Assembly (NCBI GenBank): GCA_033032175.1
Contig: CM065320.1
Coordinates: forward strand, 8,556,001-8,620,000
From: Saturnia japonica
Taxonomy: Eukaryota; Arthropoda; Insecta; Lepidoptera; Saturniidae
DNA: 64,000 bases
Reading direction: 5' to 3'
The notes under the pieces were generated by a model. It worked only from the letters and a program-made list of their open reading frames with translations. It ran no database searches and was not told the origin of the DNA. Position numbers and translations under genes: made by a program. Each line of letters opens with the position of its first letter. Positions within the stretch are counted from its first letter, which is position 1. Positions 44,816-54,809 of this stretch are shown in pieces.

Positions 44816-45362
44816 ATCGATAGGCATACTATATGAACGATACCTACTGATCATGGATATGTCATAACATTTTTTATGTCTGTCTGTCTGTTTGTATTTC
44901 CGGATTTAACTCTAAAACGGCTTGATCGATTCTTATGAGATTTTGTACACGGGATACTTATGCCTTTGTTTAATTGATAGAGTATAAGAAATTTCAATAT
45001 TACTTTTAGAAATCGAAAAAAAACTTTATTCCTTAATTCTTAACCGATTTTGATGAAATTTTGTATACGGGAAGTATAAGTACAACCCGTATAGTTGATA
45101 GGACAATTTACAATATAAATAACAGTTATAACAATTGGCAATATTACTTTTAGAAATAGTAAAAAAAGATGCACATAAAATTAAATTTTCATCGGTTCTC
45201 AACCGATTGTGATAAAATTTTGTAGACGGGAATACATGCCATTTCATAATTGATACGGCATATGAATTGTTAACAATATGAATAAAAATAAAATTACAGG
45301 ATGTAAATAAAGTACTATGTAGTAACAAACGCGTGCGGAGCCGCGAGCACACCGTTAGTATT
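44816..45362 (-). repeat. Modular 'ATCGGT' repeat, reverse copy
   Basis: In reverse it runs from GTGTGCTCGCGGCTCCGCAC (top-strand end 45350) to ATCAGTAGGTATCGTTCA, with three modules between. Confidence 0.7.
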
Positions 45363-45735
45363 ATAATATATTATAATAGTTGTGTCCTTGACTCATAATT
45401 GCGTTTATTCCGCATTAATTTTTTACGTATCTTAATCGTCTCGACTCGTTAATGCGAGCAAATGGATATCAGCCTGATTTTTTTATTGTTTGCTTTTTTT
45501 AATTCCTTCAAAACTTTCATTATATTGTTCATTTCACTAAAATTCTGATTCATATTCTACTTCAAATTAAGTGCAAGTTTAAAGCTTAAAAAGTAATAAA
45601 CCGTTTCTTCGACTCTTATTATTGTGAAGTTGAGTTCTCGCAAGAATTCAAGTTCTTTAGTATTTTTATGGCTTCATGTATTATATTTTGGTCGTAATAT
45701 TATAGTATGTACCTAAAATAAAGTATTATCTATAT
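45363..45735. other. AT-rich interval with no gene seen
   Basis: Nothing supportable. Confidence 0.45.
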
Positions 45736-46771
45736 TAGAGGTTCCTAACCATCTATGGAACACCGCCACTTTATAAGAAAAAAAAAATTCAACGCCTCCT
45801 TTTAGATAATAGTCAATTATACCAATTTTATGTCTGTCTATTATCTATTAATAATCACAAATTAAAAATTAATTCTCTTGGTCTATCTCTAATCGTGCTC
45901 CTCGTGGTTGTGGCTGAGGGTCGAGACTATTAACTAATTAAAAATACAAAATCATGTTATAATAAAACATTTAATTCAGACAAAGATTATGCAAAGTGTT
46001 ATTAACAAAATTATAACTTAACCAACAAATACTACCTCCACGCAACATTACCACGCTCTATTCCTTTTGTTAGACAGTAAATTAGCTACTGTACTAAACC
46101 CACGCTCAGCCAAATATGATGAAGGAAATCAATTAACAATTTCTGTACTATTTCGCTCAATCCAGGATGGACAGCTGATTTGATTTTTGGAGCCAGAACT
46201 CTTGATATCCATTTTTTAATTTCATTTTTTATTTTTCATTAGTTGTGAGTTCTACGAGTTCTTTTACTAAATTTGATGATGCTGCTGTATCTGCATTTGC
46301 GAAAGGGTCTTAAACCCTGCTTTGTATATTCTTATTTAAAATATCTTGGAATCTCTTTGTAAAACTAGCAAGAAAAGCGTCCAGGGTTTGGCAGTAAGTA
46401 AGTAAATCTTTCTGTTTTACCGATAATGCTAATAATGTCGGAAAGTGGCTGTATTCTCATCTTCCTAGATTTCGTTTGAATAGAAGAAGTTTTCCCATAA
46501 AAGCAGCTACTATAATGACGTTTTTTTGTTTTTATTAAATTCAACCCATCACCTTGCAATCGTAAATATCGTAAATCGTATTTACGTCATTAAATATTTG
46601 AAAAAGGTCTGTCAAACAAGCGATACCATTTCTGGATACAATCAGGTTTCCGTGCAGTTCATTGTCTCGGTTTACAAAGAAGTCGCACACTGAGTCAAAT
46701 AGATTCAAAAAATGATTCAGACAAACACCTTTCGAAAGCGAACGTACTTCTGTGTGCAGCGGCAAGCGATT
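45736..46771 (-). pseudogene. hAT (ZBED-like) transposase pseudogene, 3' portion
   Basis: The bottom strand encodes NRLPLHTEVRSLSKGVCL, then NLFDSVCDFFVNRDNELHGN and LTDLFQIFNDVN. After shifts it ends with SSYLAERGFSTVANLLSNKR (46051-46122), the hATC dimerisation motif. The order and wording match the FAM200/ZBED5/SCAND3-like branch of hAT transposases. There are several frameshifts. The outer end at 45736 reads TAGAGGTTCCTAACC, similar to hAT termini (CAGAGGTTCCCAA type). The gene is cut at 46771/46772 by the BEL/Pao element and continues at 52203. Confidence 0.8.
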
Positions 46772-46776
46772 ATAGT
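46772..46776. repeat. BEL/Pao target-site duplication ATAGT (pair at 52198-52202)
   Basis: ATAGT precedes the left LTR and follows the right LTR. Removing the element and one copy restores the hAT reading ED-YN at the joint. Confidence 0.9.
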
Positions 46777-47003
46777 TGTTGCGGACAGCGAGCGGGGCGA
46801 GCGAATAACAATAGTCTAATAGTATAGAATGAACAAATAAATGAAATAATACGTGTTAGGAATAAGGTTTATAAATACGTGTTAGGAATAGATATAATAA
46901 TATGAACTGAATATGTGTGAATATGTGTATTTTAAAACGATTAGAATAAGAATATAGCTAGTTGTAAGTTTAAATGTATAAATTTCACTAGTTGTAAGGA
47001 TGA

Positions 47004-47034
47004 ACCATGCCAGACTCGGAACATCTGGCATGGT
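47004..47034 (+). other. LTR hairpin
   Basis: ACCATGCCAGA pairs perfectly with TCTGGCATGGT across a 9-nt loop, upstream of the TATA-like box. It is repeated in the 3' LTR at 51844-51874. Confidence 0.65.
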
Positions 47035-47142
47035 GACTCATGGTACTGCCGAGAGCGCGCACACAGGGCGTGCGCGCTCATTGGCTGAGCGACGCCCAGC
47101 ACGGAATCCATCGCACTACCGGTTGCGAGGCAAAGGGCGAGG

Positions 47143-47180
47143 TTAAATATAGCGGAGAGGGCGGCAGTACTGCGATCAGT
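47143..47180 (+). promoter_or_regulatory. LTR core promoter
   Basis: TTAAATATA followed about 33 bp later by GATCAGTTCG, the arthropod initiator form. Placement within the LTR fits the U3/R border. Confidence 0.5.
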
Positions 47181-47362
47181 TCGAGAAACACTACAACAAC
47201 AGCAAACAGCGAATCACCAAGCAAACTACAGTCAAGAACGTTATTAAGAAACCACATTGTTACTACGAACTACTGTAACTTTGTAAGAAACAAGAATAAA
47301 ACAAGCGCTATTAATTTAGCACACATTAAATATTGTGAACGTCTTTTATTCACAATATTATC

Positions 47363-47380
47363 TGGTCCTTCGGAAGCCGG
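47363..47380 (+). other. Putative BEL/Pao primer-binding site
   Basis: TGGTCCTTCGGAAGCCGG starts five bases after the LTR. TGG is the complement of the tRNA CCA end. The tRNA species is not identified. Confidence 0.5.
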
Positions 47381-47486
47381 ATTGGAAGAAAAAAGAACAC
47401 AACATTTCGCCGATCTACAACAACGCTTGAAGAAGAAACGACGTGTTATCAAGACATCTGTATCCACGAACGGCGTACCCAGATCA

Positions 47487-50400
47487 ATGGTTGTTACGAG
47501 AAGCCAGGGAGACGCAATGGAATCACAAAACAGAAATAACACAGTCCGAGTATTCGAAGAATCGCCGCTATCGCCAGACACACAGAGGGCTGAGGGCACA
47601 CCCCGACCGGAGGGAACACCCTCTGTACCTGTTACTCGCACTGACGTCAGAACAGGCCACGTTTCACCGCCACGCTCACACAGATCGACGACGAGTGCGA
47701 CTATGCGATCACGCCTCGCTGAGCTACAAGCGGAAGAGAAACTAGCCGCAATTCGCCGTGAAGAACTCCGTATGGAGGCGGAATTAATAAAGAAACGCCT
47801 CGCCGTCGAGTTAACGTCGATGCGGGATGAAGCAGAGGACGTACGTGAGCAAACGAACGAGGAGCCAGATGAACGTATTCACCGAGTGGATGACTGGCTC
47901 CGCTCGCGGTCCGAAGCTACACGGGGGGAGCAATTACCGTGTACCCGTAACGACGCGCGGCAACAAGACGAACGCAGGCCTGAACGACGTGCCCGTTCGC
48001 AATTGCCGTCGCAATCGAGCAGTGATATTAAACAGCTCGCCGCGATACTAGAAAAGATGACGCATACTCATCCACCGCCACGCCAAGCCGCCGACTTACC
48101 TGTATTCACTGGAGCGATCAACGAGTGGCTGCCATTCAAAGCAGCTATGAGGGACTCCACGCAGCTGTATCGTTTCTCGCCGATAGAAAACATAGCGCGC
48201 CTACGTAACAGCCTGCGTGGGGACGCCCGCGACGCAGTGGCAGCGCTACTACACACCGCGAACAATCCAGATGAAATCATGCGGACACTGGAACAATGTT
48301 TTGGCAGGCCGGAAGTAATTATAGACAAGGCGCTGGATGATATGCGGAAATTACCACGACCGGGAACTACCGCAAGCGAACTGAACGCGTTCGCAGTGAA
48401 ACTACAAAACATAGTCTGTGTTTTACTAAATCTCGACAAGCGGAGCTACCTGTACAACCCGATGCTGGCTCGGGAAGTATTAGAAAAACTTAGCCCACAC
48501 CTGAAGTCCCGGTGGTGCGACTATGCGGAAGAGAACGAGGGAACAACGGATCCAGAGGTCGTTGTATTATCACGCTTCCTAATGCGTGAAGCGAGCCGTG
48601 CGTTAAAACACACATATGCGCCCGCCACCGCTTCGACAGCGACCTCTAGACGCGAAGTATTGAAGCCTGCCGCACCGCAAGTCGCCGCCAGAAAGAGACA
48701 GAACGTCTTTGCTACGGTGGACACAGAAACCGAACATCTGTGTCCTAGCTGCGATAAGCCCCATCCGTTGTCTCGGTGCCCGCAATACAAGGCACTGAAC
48801 GTCGAGCAACGGTGGGAGCTAGTGAAGAGCAAAAGCGTCTGTTTCAAATGTATTGACAAATGCCATCGTCGTGTGTACTGCAAAGGAAAGCCGTGCGGTA
48901 TTAACTCCTGTCGTCGTCCGCATTACTCGTCGCTTCACAACGACAGACCAAGCGATAGCGAAGAGCAAGCTCAGAACAATGGGACACCGTCAACGAGCGA
49001 GACGGTAATGGCTGTCGCAACAACTATAGAACCGAGACAGATTATACTAAAAATCTGTCCTGTGACTATATCGGGCCCCAAAGGAGCGGTGAACACGTAC
49101 GCTCTGTTGGACGAGGGCTCGACTATATCGCTAATCGACGAGGACTTGGCCAAGGACATCGGAGCGCATGGACCGTCACATCCACTGCAACTACAAGGCG
49201 TCAATATCGGCAAAGAGTACACGAATAGCCAAATTGTACAAGCGAAGTTGTACGAACCGGGCGGCAACAAGAAGCACGAGTTCCGAGCTCGAACGATAAA
49301 AGGACTCCGACTGCGCGAACAAACAGTGTCTCTAAGCACACTCCAACACGCTCACTTGCACAATTTGAAAGTGAAGCAGGTGTGCTATGAGAAGGCGAGG
49401 CCACGTATATTGATAGGTATGGACCACTGGGAGATGATCATATCCAGAGAGCTACGCGTCGGCAAACCGAACCAGCCGGCGGCGTCGAAAACTCAACTGG
49501 GTTGGGTGGTGCACGGAACCGCACCACACGTAATCATCGGCCACAGCGAAGCCCTGCTACACATATACGCACCTGAACGCAACACTGGCAGCGAGATCCG
49601 GAACGAAAGTCTACACGAGCTCGTAGAACGGCACTTCAAAATAGACGCGCTCGGCGTAGCCCGCGAACCGAGAATCAGCGACGCCGACAAGCGCGCTACG
49701 CGAATACTCGACGGAACGATCCAACAACGCAGTGAAGGCTACGAAGTAGGTCTACCGTGGCGCCGCGACGACGTAGTACTACCTAATAGCTACAATATGG
49801 CGCTACGACGACTTCACTCGATAGAAAAGAAAATGGATCGTTCCACAGAGTTTGCGGCGGCGTATACAAGTCAGATCAAAAACTTGTTTAAGAAGGGCTA
49901 CGCCGTACGCTGCGAGGGACACGAACAGACTAGCAACATCAGCTGGTTTTTACCTCACTTCGCTGTATTCAACCCGAACAAACCCGGCAAGCTACGAGTA
50001 GTATTCGATGCCGCAGCACGCAGTGGAACTACGAGTTTAAACGACGAGTTATTAGAGGGACCGGACCTGCTACGATCGCTGCAGGGGATTTTATTCCGGT
50101 TCAGGGAGAAGCCCGTCGCCGTCACTGCTGATATAGAGGAAATGTTTCTGAGAATACGAATACGCGAAGCGGACCAGCCGGCACAACAATTTCTGTGGCG
50201 AGGCAACGACCGGAACAAGCCGCCACAGAAATATAAAATGAGATCGTTGATATTCGGCGCAGCAAGCTCACCGTTCATAGCACACAGTGTACGCGACCGC
50301 AACGCTGAAAAGCATGCACGAACGCATCCAGACGCGTTCAAGGCAATAACGCAGAACCACTACATGGACGACCTGGTGGATAGCTACGACGATGAAGAAA

Positions 50401-51587
50401 TAGCTATCCACACTATAAGGGAAATACAAGAAGTCCACGCAGTAGCCGGCTTTACGTTACGCGGATGGAGCAGCAACCGAGCGAGCGTACTCAGTGGAAC
50501 ACCGGACGAGCTACGCGCACGATCGCCCGCACAACTTGGCGGGCATGAACAAGAAAAGATCCTGGGCCTATACTGGAATGCAGCTACGGATGAACTAGGG
50601 TTTAACACGTCCATGCATCGGGTACCAGCCGATGTACGCGCACGCAAGCGGGCACCTACAAAGCGAGAAGCTCTGAGTGCGGTTATGTCAATCTATGACC
50701 CGCTCGGCTTACTCAGCCACTACACGATACGCGCGAAAATATTCCTGCAGAACCTGTGGCGCTTACAGATGGGCTGGGACGACGAGATACCCGAAGAGGA
50801 CGCAAGTTCATTCGACAACTGGCTACAACAGTTAGAACATGTAGCAAACCTGCGCTTGCCGCGATACTACAGTTTGGCACTACGACGGATGGCAGCGAGA
50901 AGAGGTTGGCCCGCACTGATGTACAGCGATAACGCGACCAACTTCCGTGGGGCGGACACCGAGCTACGCGCCGCCTACGCCGAATGGGCACCTGCGCTAC
51001 GGGGGGAGGGGCTACGGCACAGCGTCGAGTGGCGCTACATCCCGCCCGGCGCGCCTAACCAGGGAGGTGCATGGGAGCGGCTAGTGCGGTCGGTAAAAAC
51101 CGCGCTCGCCGCCACTTTGAACGAGCGTGCGCCTAAAGAAGAGGTGCTCCAAACCGCGCTCGCGGAGGCCGAGCATTCGATTAACGCGCGGCCTCTAACG
51201 CACGTGAGCGTCGACCCGCGGGACCCAGAGGCGATCACTCCCAACCATTTTCTGCTTGGGAGTTCGACGGGGACCTGCGACACGGCGGACCGGCGTACCT
51301 GGCGAGCAACCCAGGCGCTCGCCGATCATTTCTGGCGGCGCTGGGTTAAGGAGTACCTCCCTACACTGGTGCCACGCGGGAACTCAGTTGACAGCACGCG
51401 CCCTCTGAACGTCGGGGACTTGGTCGTGGTTGTCGACTCCGCCTTGCCGCGCAACACCTGGCCGCGCGGAATCGTCACGAGAACCTACACCGGACCAGAT
51501 GGAGGAGTGTGGAGCGCCGATGTGAAGACGAGGAGCGGTGTGTTCCGGCGCCCGACGACAAAGCTCGCCGTCCTGAGAGGAAAGTGA
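47487..51587 (+). CDS. BEL/Pao gag-pol polyprotein, single frame with in-frame deletion
   Basis: 1,366 residues from ATG 47487. The open frame extends back into the LTR to 47040, but that part is not credible as protein. Order: coiled acidic/basic gag start; DUF1759-like LPVFTGAINEWLPFK (about 48100); zinc knuckles CPSCDKPHPLSRC and CFKCIDKCHRRVYC (48740-48890); aspartic protease ALLDEGSTISLID (about 49100), with Glu where many families have Ser; RT with LRVVFDAAARSG, VTADIEEMF and YMDD (50361-50372); A17-type KREALSAVMSIYDPLGLL. At about 50870-50885 the frame jumps from LPRYYS to LALRRMAARRG, mid-integrase, then SDNATNFRGAD and GAWERLVRSV (two of the three DDE residues). RNase H and the integrase HHCC/first Asp are missing, yet no stop occurs. 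Confidence 0.93.
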   Translation: MVVTRSQGDAMESQNRNNTVRVFEESPLSPDTQRAEGTPRPEGTPSVPVTRTDVRTGHVSPPRSHRSTTSATMRSRLAELQAEEKLAAIRREELRMEAELIKKRLAVELTSMRDEAEDVREQTNEEPDERIHRVDDWLRSRSEATRGEQLPCTRNDARQQDERRPERRARSQLPSQSSSDIKQLAAILEKMTHTHPPPRQAADLPVFTGAINEWLPFKAAMRDSTQLYRFSPIENIARLRNSLRGDARDAVAALLHTANNPDEIMRTLEQCFGRPEVIIDKALDDMRKLPRPGTTASELNAFAVKLQNIVCVLLNLDKRSYLYNPMLAREVLEKLSPHLKSRWCDYAEENEGTTDPEVVVLSRFLMREASRALKHTYAPATASTATSRREVLKPAAPQVAARKRQNVFATVDTETEHLCPSCDKPHPLSRCPQYKALNVEQRWELVKSKSVCFKCIDKCHRRVYCKGKPCGINSCRRPHYSSLHNDRPSDSEEQAQNNGTPSTSETVMAVATTIEPRQIILKICPVTISGPKGAVNTYALLDEGSTISLIDEDLAKDIGAHGPSHPLQLQGVNIGKEYTNSQIVQAKLYEPGGNKKHEFRARTIKGLRLREQTVSLSTLQHAHLHNLKVKQVCYEKARPRILIGMDHWEMIISRELRVGKPNQPAASKTQLGWVVHGTAPHVIIGHSEALLHIYAPERNTGSEIRNESLHELVERHFKIDALGVAREPRISDADKRATRILDGTIQQRSEGYEVGLPWRRDDVVLPNSYNMALRRLHSIEKKMDRSTEFAAAYTSQIKNLFKKGYAVRCEGHEQTSNISWFLPHFAVFNPNKPGKLRVVFDAAARSGTTSLNDELLEGPDLLRSLQGILFRFREKPVAVTADIEEMFLRIRIREADQPAQQFLWRGNDRNKPPQKYKMRSLIFGAASSPFIAHSVRDRNAEKHARTHPDAFKAITQNHYMDDLVDSYDDEEIAIHTIREIQEVHAVAGFTLRGWSSNRASVLSGTPDELRARSPAQLGGHEQEKILGLYWNAATDELGFNTSMHRVPADVRARKRAPTKREALSAVMSIYDPLGLLSHYTIRAKIFLQNLWRLQMGWDDEIPEEDASSFDNWLQQLEHVANLRLPRYYSLALRRMAARRGWPALMYSDNATNFRGADTELRAAYAEWAPALRGEGLRHSVEWRYIPPGAPNQGGAWERLVRSVKTALAATLNERAPKEEVLQTALAEAEHSINARPLTHVSVDPRDPEAITPNHFLLGSSTGTCDTADRRTWRATQALADHFWRRWVKEYLPTLVPRGNSVDSTRPLNVGDLVVVVDSALPRNTWPRGIVTRTYTGPDGGVWSADVKTRSGVFRRPTTKLAVLRGK

Positions 51588-51616
51588 GGCTGCGCAGGCT
51601 ACGCCGGGGGGAGAAC

Positions 51617-52197
51617 TGTTGCGGACAGCGAGCGGGGCGAGCGAATAACAATAGTCTAATAGTATAGAATGAACAAATAAATGAAATAATACGTGTTAGG
51701 AATAAGGTTTATAAATACGTGTTAGGAATAGATATAATAATATGAACTGAATATGTGTGAATATGTGTATTTTAAAACGATTAGAATAAGAATATAGCTA
51801 GTTGTAAGTTTAAATGTATAAATTTCACTAGTTGTAAGGATGAACCATGCCAGACTCGGAACATCTGGCATGGTGACTCATGGTACTGCCGAGAGCGCGC
51901 ACACAGGGCGTGCGCGCTCATTGGCTGAGCGACGCCCCGCACGGAATCCATCGCACTACCGGTTGCGAGGCAAAGGGCGAGGTTAAATATAGCGGAGAGG
52001 GCGGCAGTACTGCGATCAGTTCGAGAAACACTACAACAACAGCAAGCAGCGAATCACCAAGCAAACTACAGTCAAGAACGTTATTAAGAAACCACATTGT
52101 TACTACGAACTACTGTAACTTTGTAAGAAACAAGAATAAAACAAGCGCTATTAATTTAGCACACATTAAATATTGTGAACGTCTTTTATTCACAATA
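51617..52197 (+). repeat. BEL/Pao 3' LTR
   Basis: 581 bp, nearly identical to 46777-47357. Its start is preceded by CGGGGGGAGAAC, which fits a short polypurine tract. Confidence 0.93.
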
Positions 52198-52202
52198 ATA
52201 GT

Positions 52203-52830
52203 CTTCATCATTTTCACTAAAAAGTTGGCCAAATAATATGTCATTTAATGGATTGCTTTTTATCTTGATAAATTAAATGATAAACCACTAATATTACACT
52301 TTATTTATGTAAAATACAAAAGGTACAGTCTTTACGCTACGAAGTCTTTAAGTAATCACATAATGATAGTTCAAAATTTTTAGTCATTTCATACATTCTT
52401 GTTTGCATTGTATTTACTGAAAGGAATTTTTTTGATGATATCTGATGGCATCTTATGATGAAGAATAGTTTCGATTACCTCTTTGACTAATAATTAATTC
52501 CTCAACAATTGTGTGTGATTTTCCCACTTTTGGAATTAATAATGAAATATCATATGAAGCTGGTAGAATATTTCGTTTCAAGTCTTTGAAAATAGGATAA
52601 ATCTTAGTCCTTTTTATAAGCATGTATTTTATTCAAATGCTCTTGGAGCCTAGAAGGATTAATTTAAAAAACTTTTTGGCAAATTAAATACAATGCCATT
52701 TATTACTTTTTTCAGATTGCTTAAATCTATATTTCAAATACTAAATATTGTACTGCCGACATTTCTTCTTAGTTTCAGATATTTTGGAATTTATAGTTTT
52801 GTTACGGTCCCAATACATTGACATTTCAAC
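52203..52830 (-). pseudogene. hAT (ZBED-like) transposase pseudogene, 5' portion
   Basis: Reading leftward on the bottom strand with shifts: KKCRQYNI and YLKYRFKQSE (BED-finger region), SRRLQEHLNKIH-like text, LPASYDISLLIPKVGKSHTI, EVIETILHHKMPSDIIKKIP, and at the joint FGQLFSENDED, which continues at 46771 on the far side of the BEL element. Several stops and frameshifts. The middle of the usual transposase, including part of the DDE region, is missing. The outer terminus of this side was not found. Confidence 0.75.
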
Positions 52831-53383
52831 CGATTTATAGAAAGTAAAACTAATAGCTATAATGACTTCTTTACTCTATCAGTCACGCATGAGTATAGAT
52901 CACTGGCACAACACGCAATAATAATAACACATTAGAAGACCTAACCCTGCCTTTTTTATAGATTTGATTTCGAGCATGCAACAACTAGTGTGCCTTCGTT
53001 TGTTTGCGGTACCCCGGTGCACTTGCACTTGCAGTTCCCGTATTTTTGTCGAAACATTTTTTTCTTGATGCTTGATTGCGTAAATCACGTCATAGCTTAC
53101 CAACTTGCATAGACTTGTGGTACCGAACATCCTAAACCTACCTAGCTTATTTAAATGTTTTAATGTATTTTTACGCAATTATAATAATTATTATAAAAAC
53201 TACCAACGACTAAATAAAATGTTTTTCATGAAACCAGAGGTATTTTCAAAGTTTTACTTATATTACATTTCTAATTAGGTAGATACGCCGCGACCGCCCC
53301 CTTGCCTATCATAACGGCCCCCCATTTGCCTTTAGACCTACTACCAGCCCCACTAAAAGCCACAGCTCCAGCTCCAGAATCTG
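52831..53383. other. Interval with no gene seen
   Basis: It may contain the 5' end of the hAT element. A minus-strand open frame at 52900-53178 shows no recognised domain. Confidence 0.4.
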
Positions 53384-53976
53384 TAGTTCTGTCTGTATAG
53401 GTATCTGATTCTTTCCCAAATTTTCGGGTATACATTCTCATAAAATTTTGTACACAGGAAGCTTATGTCATTGGTCAATTGATAGGCTATAAAAAAAACG
53501 ATATTACTTTTAGAAATCGAAAAAAAAAAAACAAAAAGAAACTTTTTTGTTAATTCTTATTATTCTTATTTCTATTGGTAGGCTATAAGAATTGTCAATA
53601 ATACTTTTGCAAGTCATAAAAGAAGAATAATACTCCATCGATTTGTTAATTGTACACTGGAAATACATGTCATTCCTCAATTGATAAACTATATGAATCT
53701 TATTATATTAAGTGAGAAATTATTATATACGTATGTAATTGGTTTCTCGGAAACGGCTCCAACGATTTCGATGAAACTTTGCATTTCGATAACGCTTTAC
53801 ATTCCAAGTTTACCTAGATCGGTGTTTTTCTTTTTTTGTATAAAAGACACCGAGCACAGCTCGGTCACCGAGATATTTGTAAATAATATGAGTAAAAATA
53901 AAATTACGGGATGCAGATAACTGCTGCGAAATAACAAAAGCGGGCGGAGCCACGGGCACACCGCTGGCTATAATAT
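53384..53976 (-). repeat. Modular 'ATCGGT' repeat, reverse copy
   Basis: Top strand from AATCTGTAGTTCTGTCTG to GGGCGGAGCCACGGGCACAC. It carries a variant inner stretch with ACACCGAGCACAGCTCGGTC, a palindromic phrase also present at 56763-56785. Confidence 0.7.
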
Positions 53977-54765
53977 AAAATCGCTAGACTAATTAAGAGA
54001 CAAAAACATATAACTAATTAACTATATATCATTTAAAAATAAGTAATTTATACGAACATTCAAATCGAAATTGAGAACATTTAAGTATATGCGAGTATAA
54101 CCAGACTTAGACAAGAATGGAGTGTTTCTTTAATAATTTCATAAAAATAAACGAGCAAATCTCCTCCTCAACGAAGTGGGTACAGTTCGTGCCTGGAATA
54201 AATTTCTTCAAAGGGGTCGTTTTCAATTTCATGGCTCAATCTTCGGGATCTCAACGAGAATATGTAAAAGGGCATTTGTCGGTGTCAACACTGTTAACAC
54301 AATATAATGAGCTCCTTTCGTATTAGATATCTGCTTAAGATGATCTCAAATATAACGTAAACGAAGATCTATGAAATTAAAAGCAGATTTCTACCGTAAG
54401 CTGATTAAGTAAGTGTACTATTTTAATCAATATACTAGCTGTGCCTGTGACTTCATCCGAGTGGTATATTTGGTGTATGAAAATTAGCAAGTAACATAAA
54501 ACTTCACCTCACCTCAGTTGAGCCTGACGGTATTTGACAAGTACGGCTTTGAGAATAACCGAGTAAAAACGTTAAGTGAAATGCATCATTGATCCTTCAG
54601 ACAATCATTTATCATAAACGGACAATCATACCAAATTTCATAAAATTCAGTCCAATAGTTTCTGCCTGATTGGCGTACAAATGTTTACTGTCCATGCTTC
54701 TAAACACCCCGTAGTTTTTTTTCTCAAATTTTTTTAATGCGCAGATTTGGACGCTAATTTTTATT
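53977..54765. other. Gene-free interval with Helitron-like end
   Basis: No gene. Near 54435 the bottom strand ends AAGTCACAGGCACAGCTAGT, a CTAGT-type terminus, and a related noncoding repeat runs to about 54770. Confidence 0.4.
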
Positions 54766-54809
54766 TACTTAAATTAATAAATCTGTAGTCATGTCTGTAC
54801 ATGTAATAT

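Larger units (their letters stand above)
46777..47357 (+). repeat. BEL/Pao 5' LTR
   Basis: 581 bp from TGTTGCGGACAGCG to CTTTTATTCACAATA. It contains a TTAAATA box (47143-47149), initiator TCAGT (47176-47180), about 33 bp apart, and an 11-bp hairpin at 47004-47034. Confidence 0.93.
46777..52197 (+). mobile_element. BEL/Pao LTR retrotransposon, young, internally deleted
   Basis: A 5,421-bp element with two 581-bp LTRs differing at two positions by eye (47097/51937 and 47206/52046), ATAGT target duplication and one long frame. The domain order gag (DUF1759), zinc knuckles, protease (DUF1758), RT, A17-type region, integrase is BEL/Pao. RNase H and the integrase N-terminal part are absent, so it cannot be autonomous. 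By the duplication the LTRs run TGTT...AATA, without the usual CA end. Confidence 0.95.

Noticed and set aside
47040..47486. N-terminal 149 residues of the long BEL/Pao open frame
   Set aside because: Most of this stretch is LTR and untranslated leader. The frame is open by chance, and the first plausible gag start is ATG 47487.
47270..51283. Several open frames on the minus strand of the BEL/Pao element
   Set aside because: They are shadows of the GC-rich coding frame and carry no recognisable domain.
52900..53178. 92-codon minus-strand frame next to the hAT pseudogene
   Set aside because: I could not match it to a BED finger or any other domain; it may be hAT leader sequence but there is no support.
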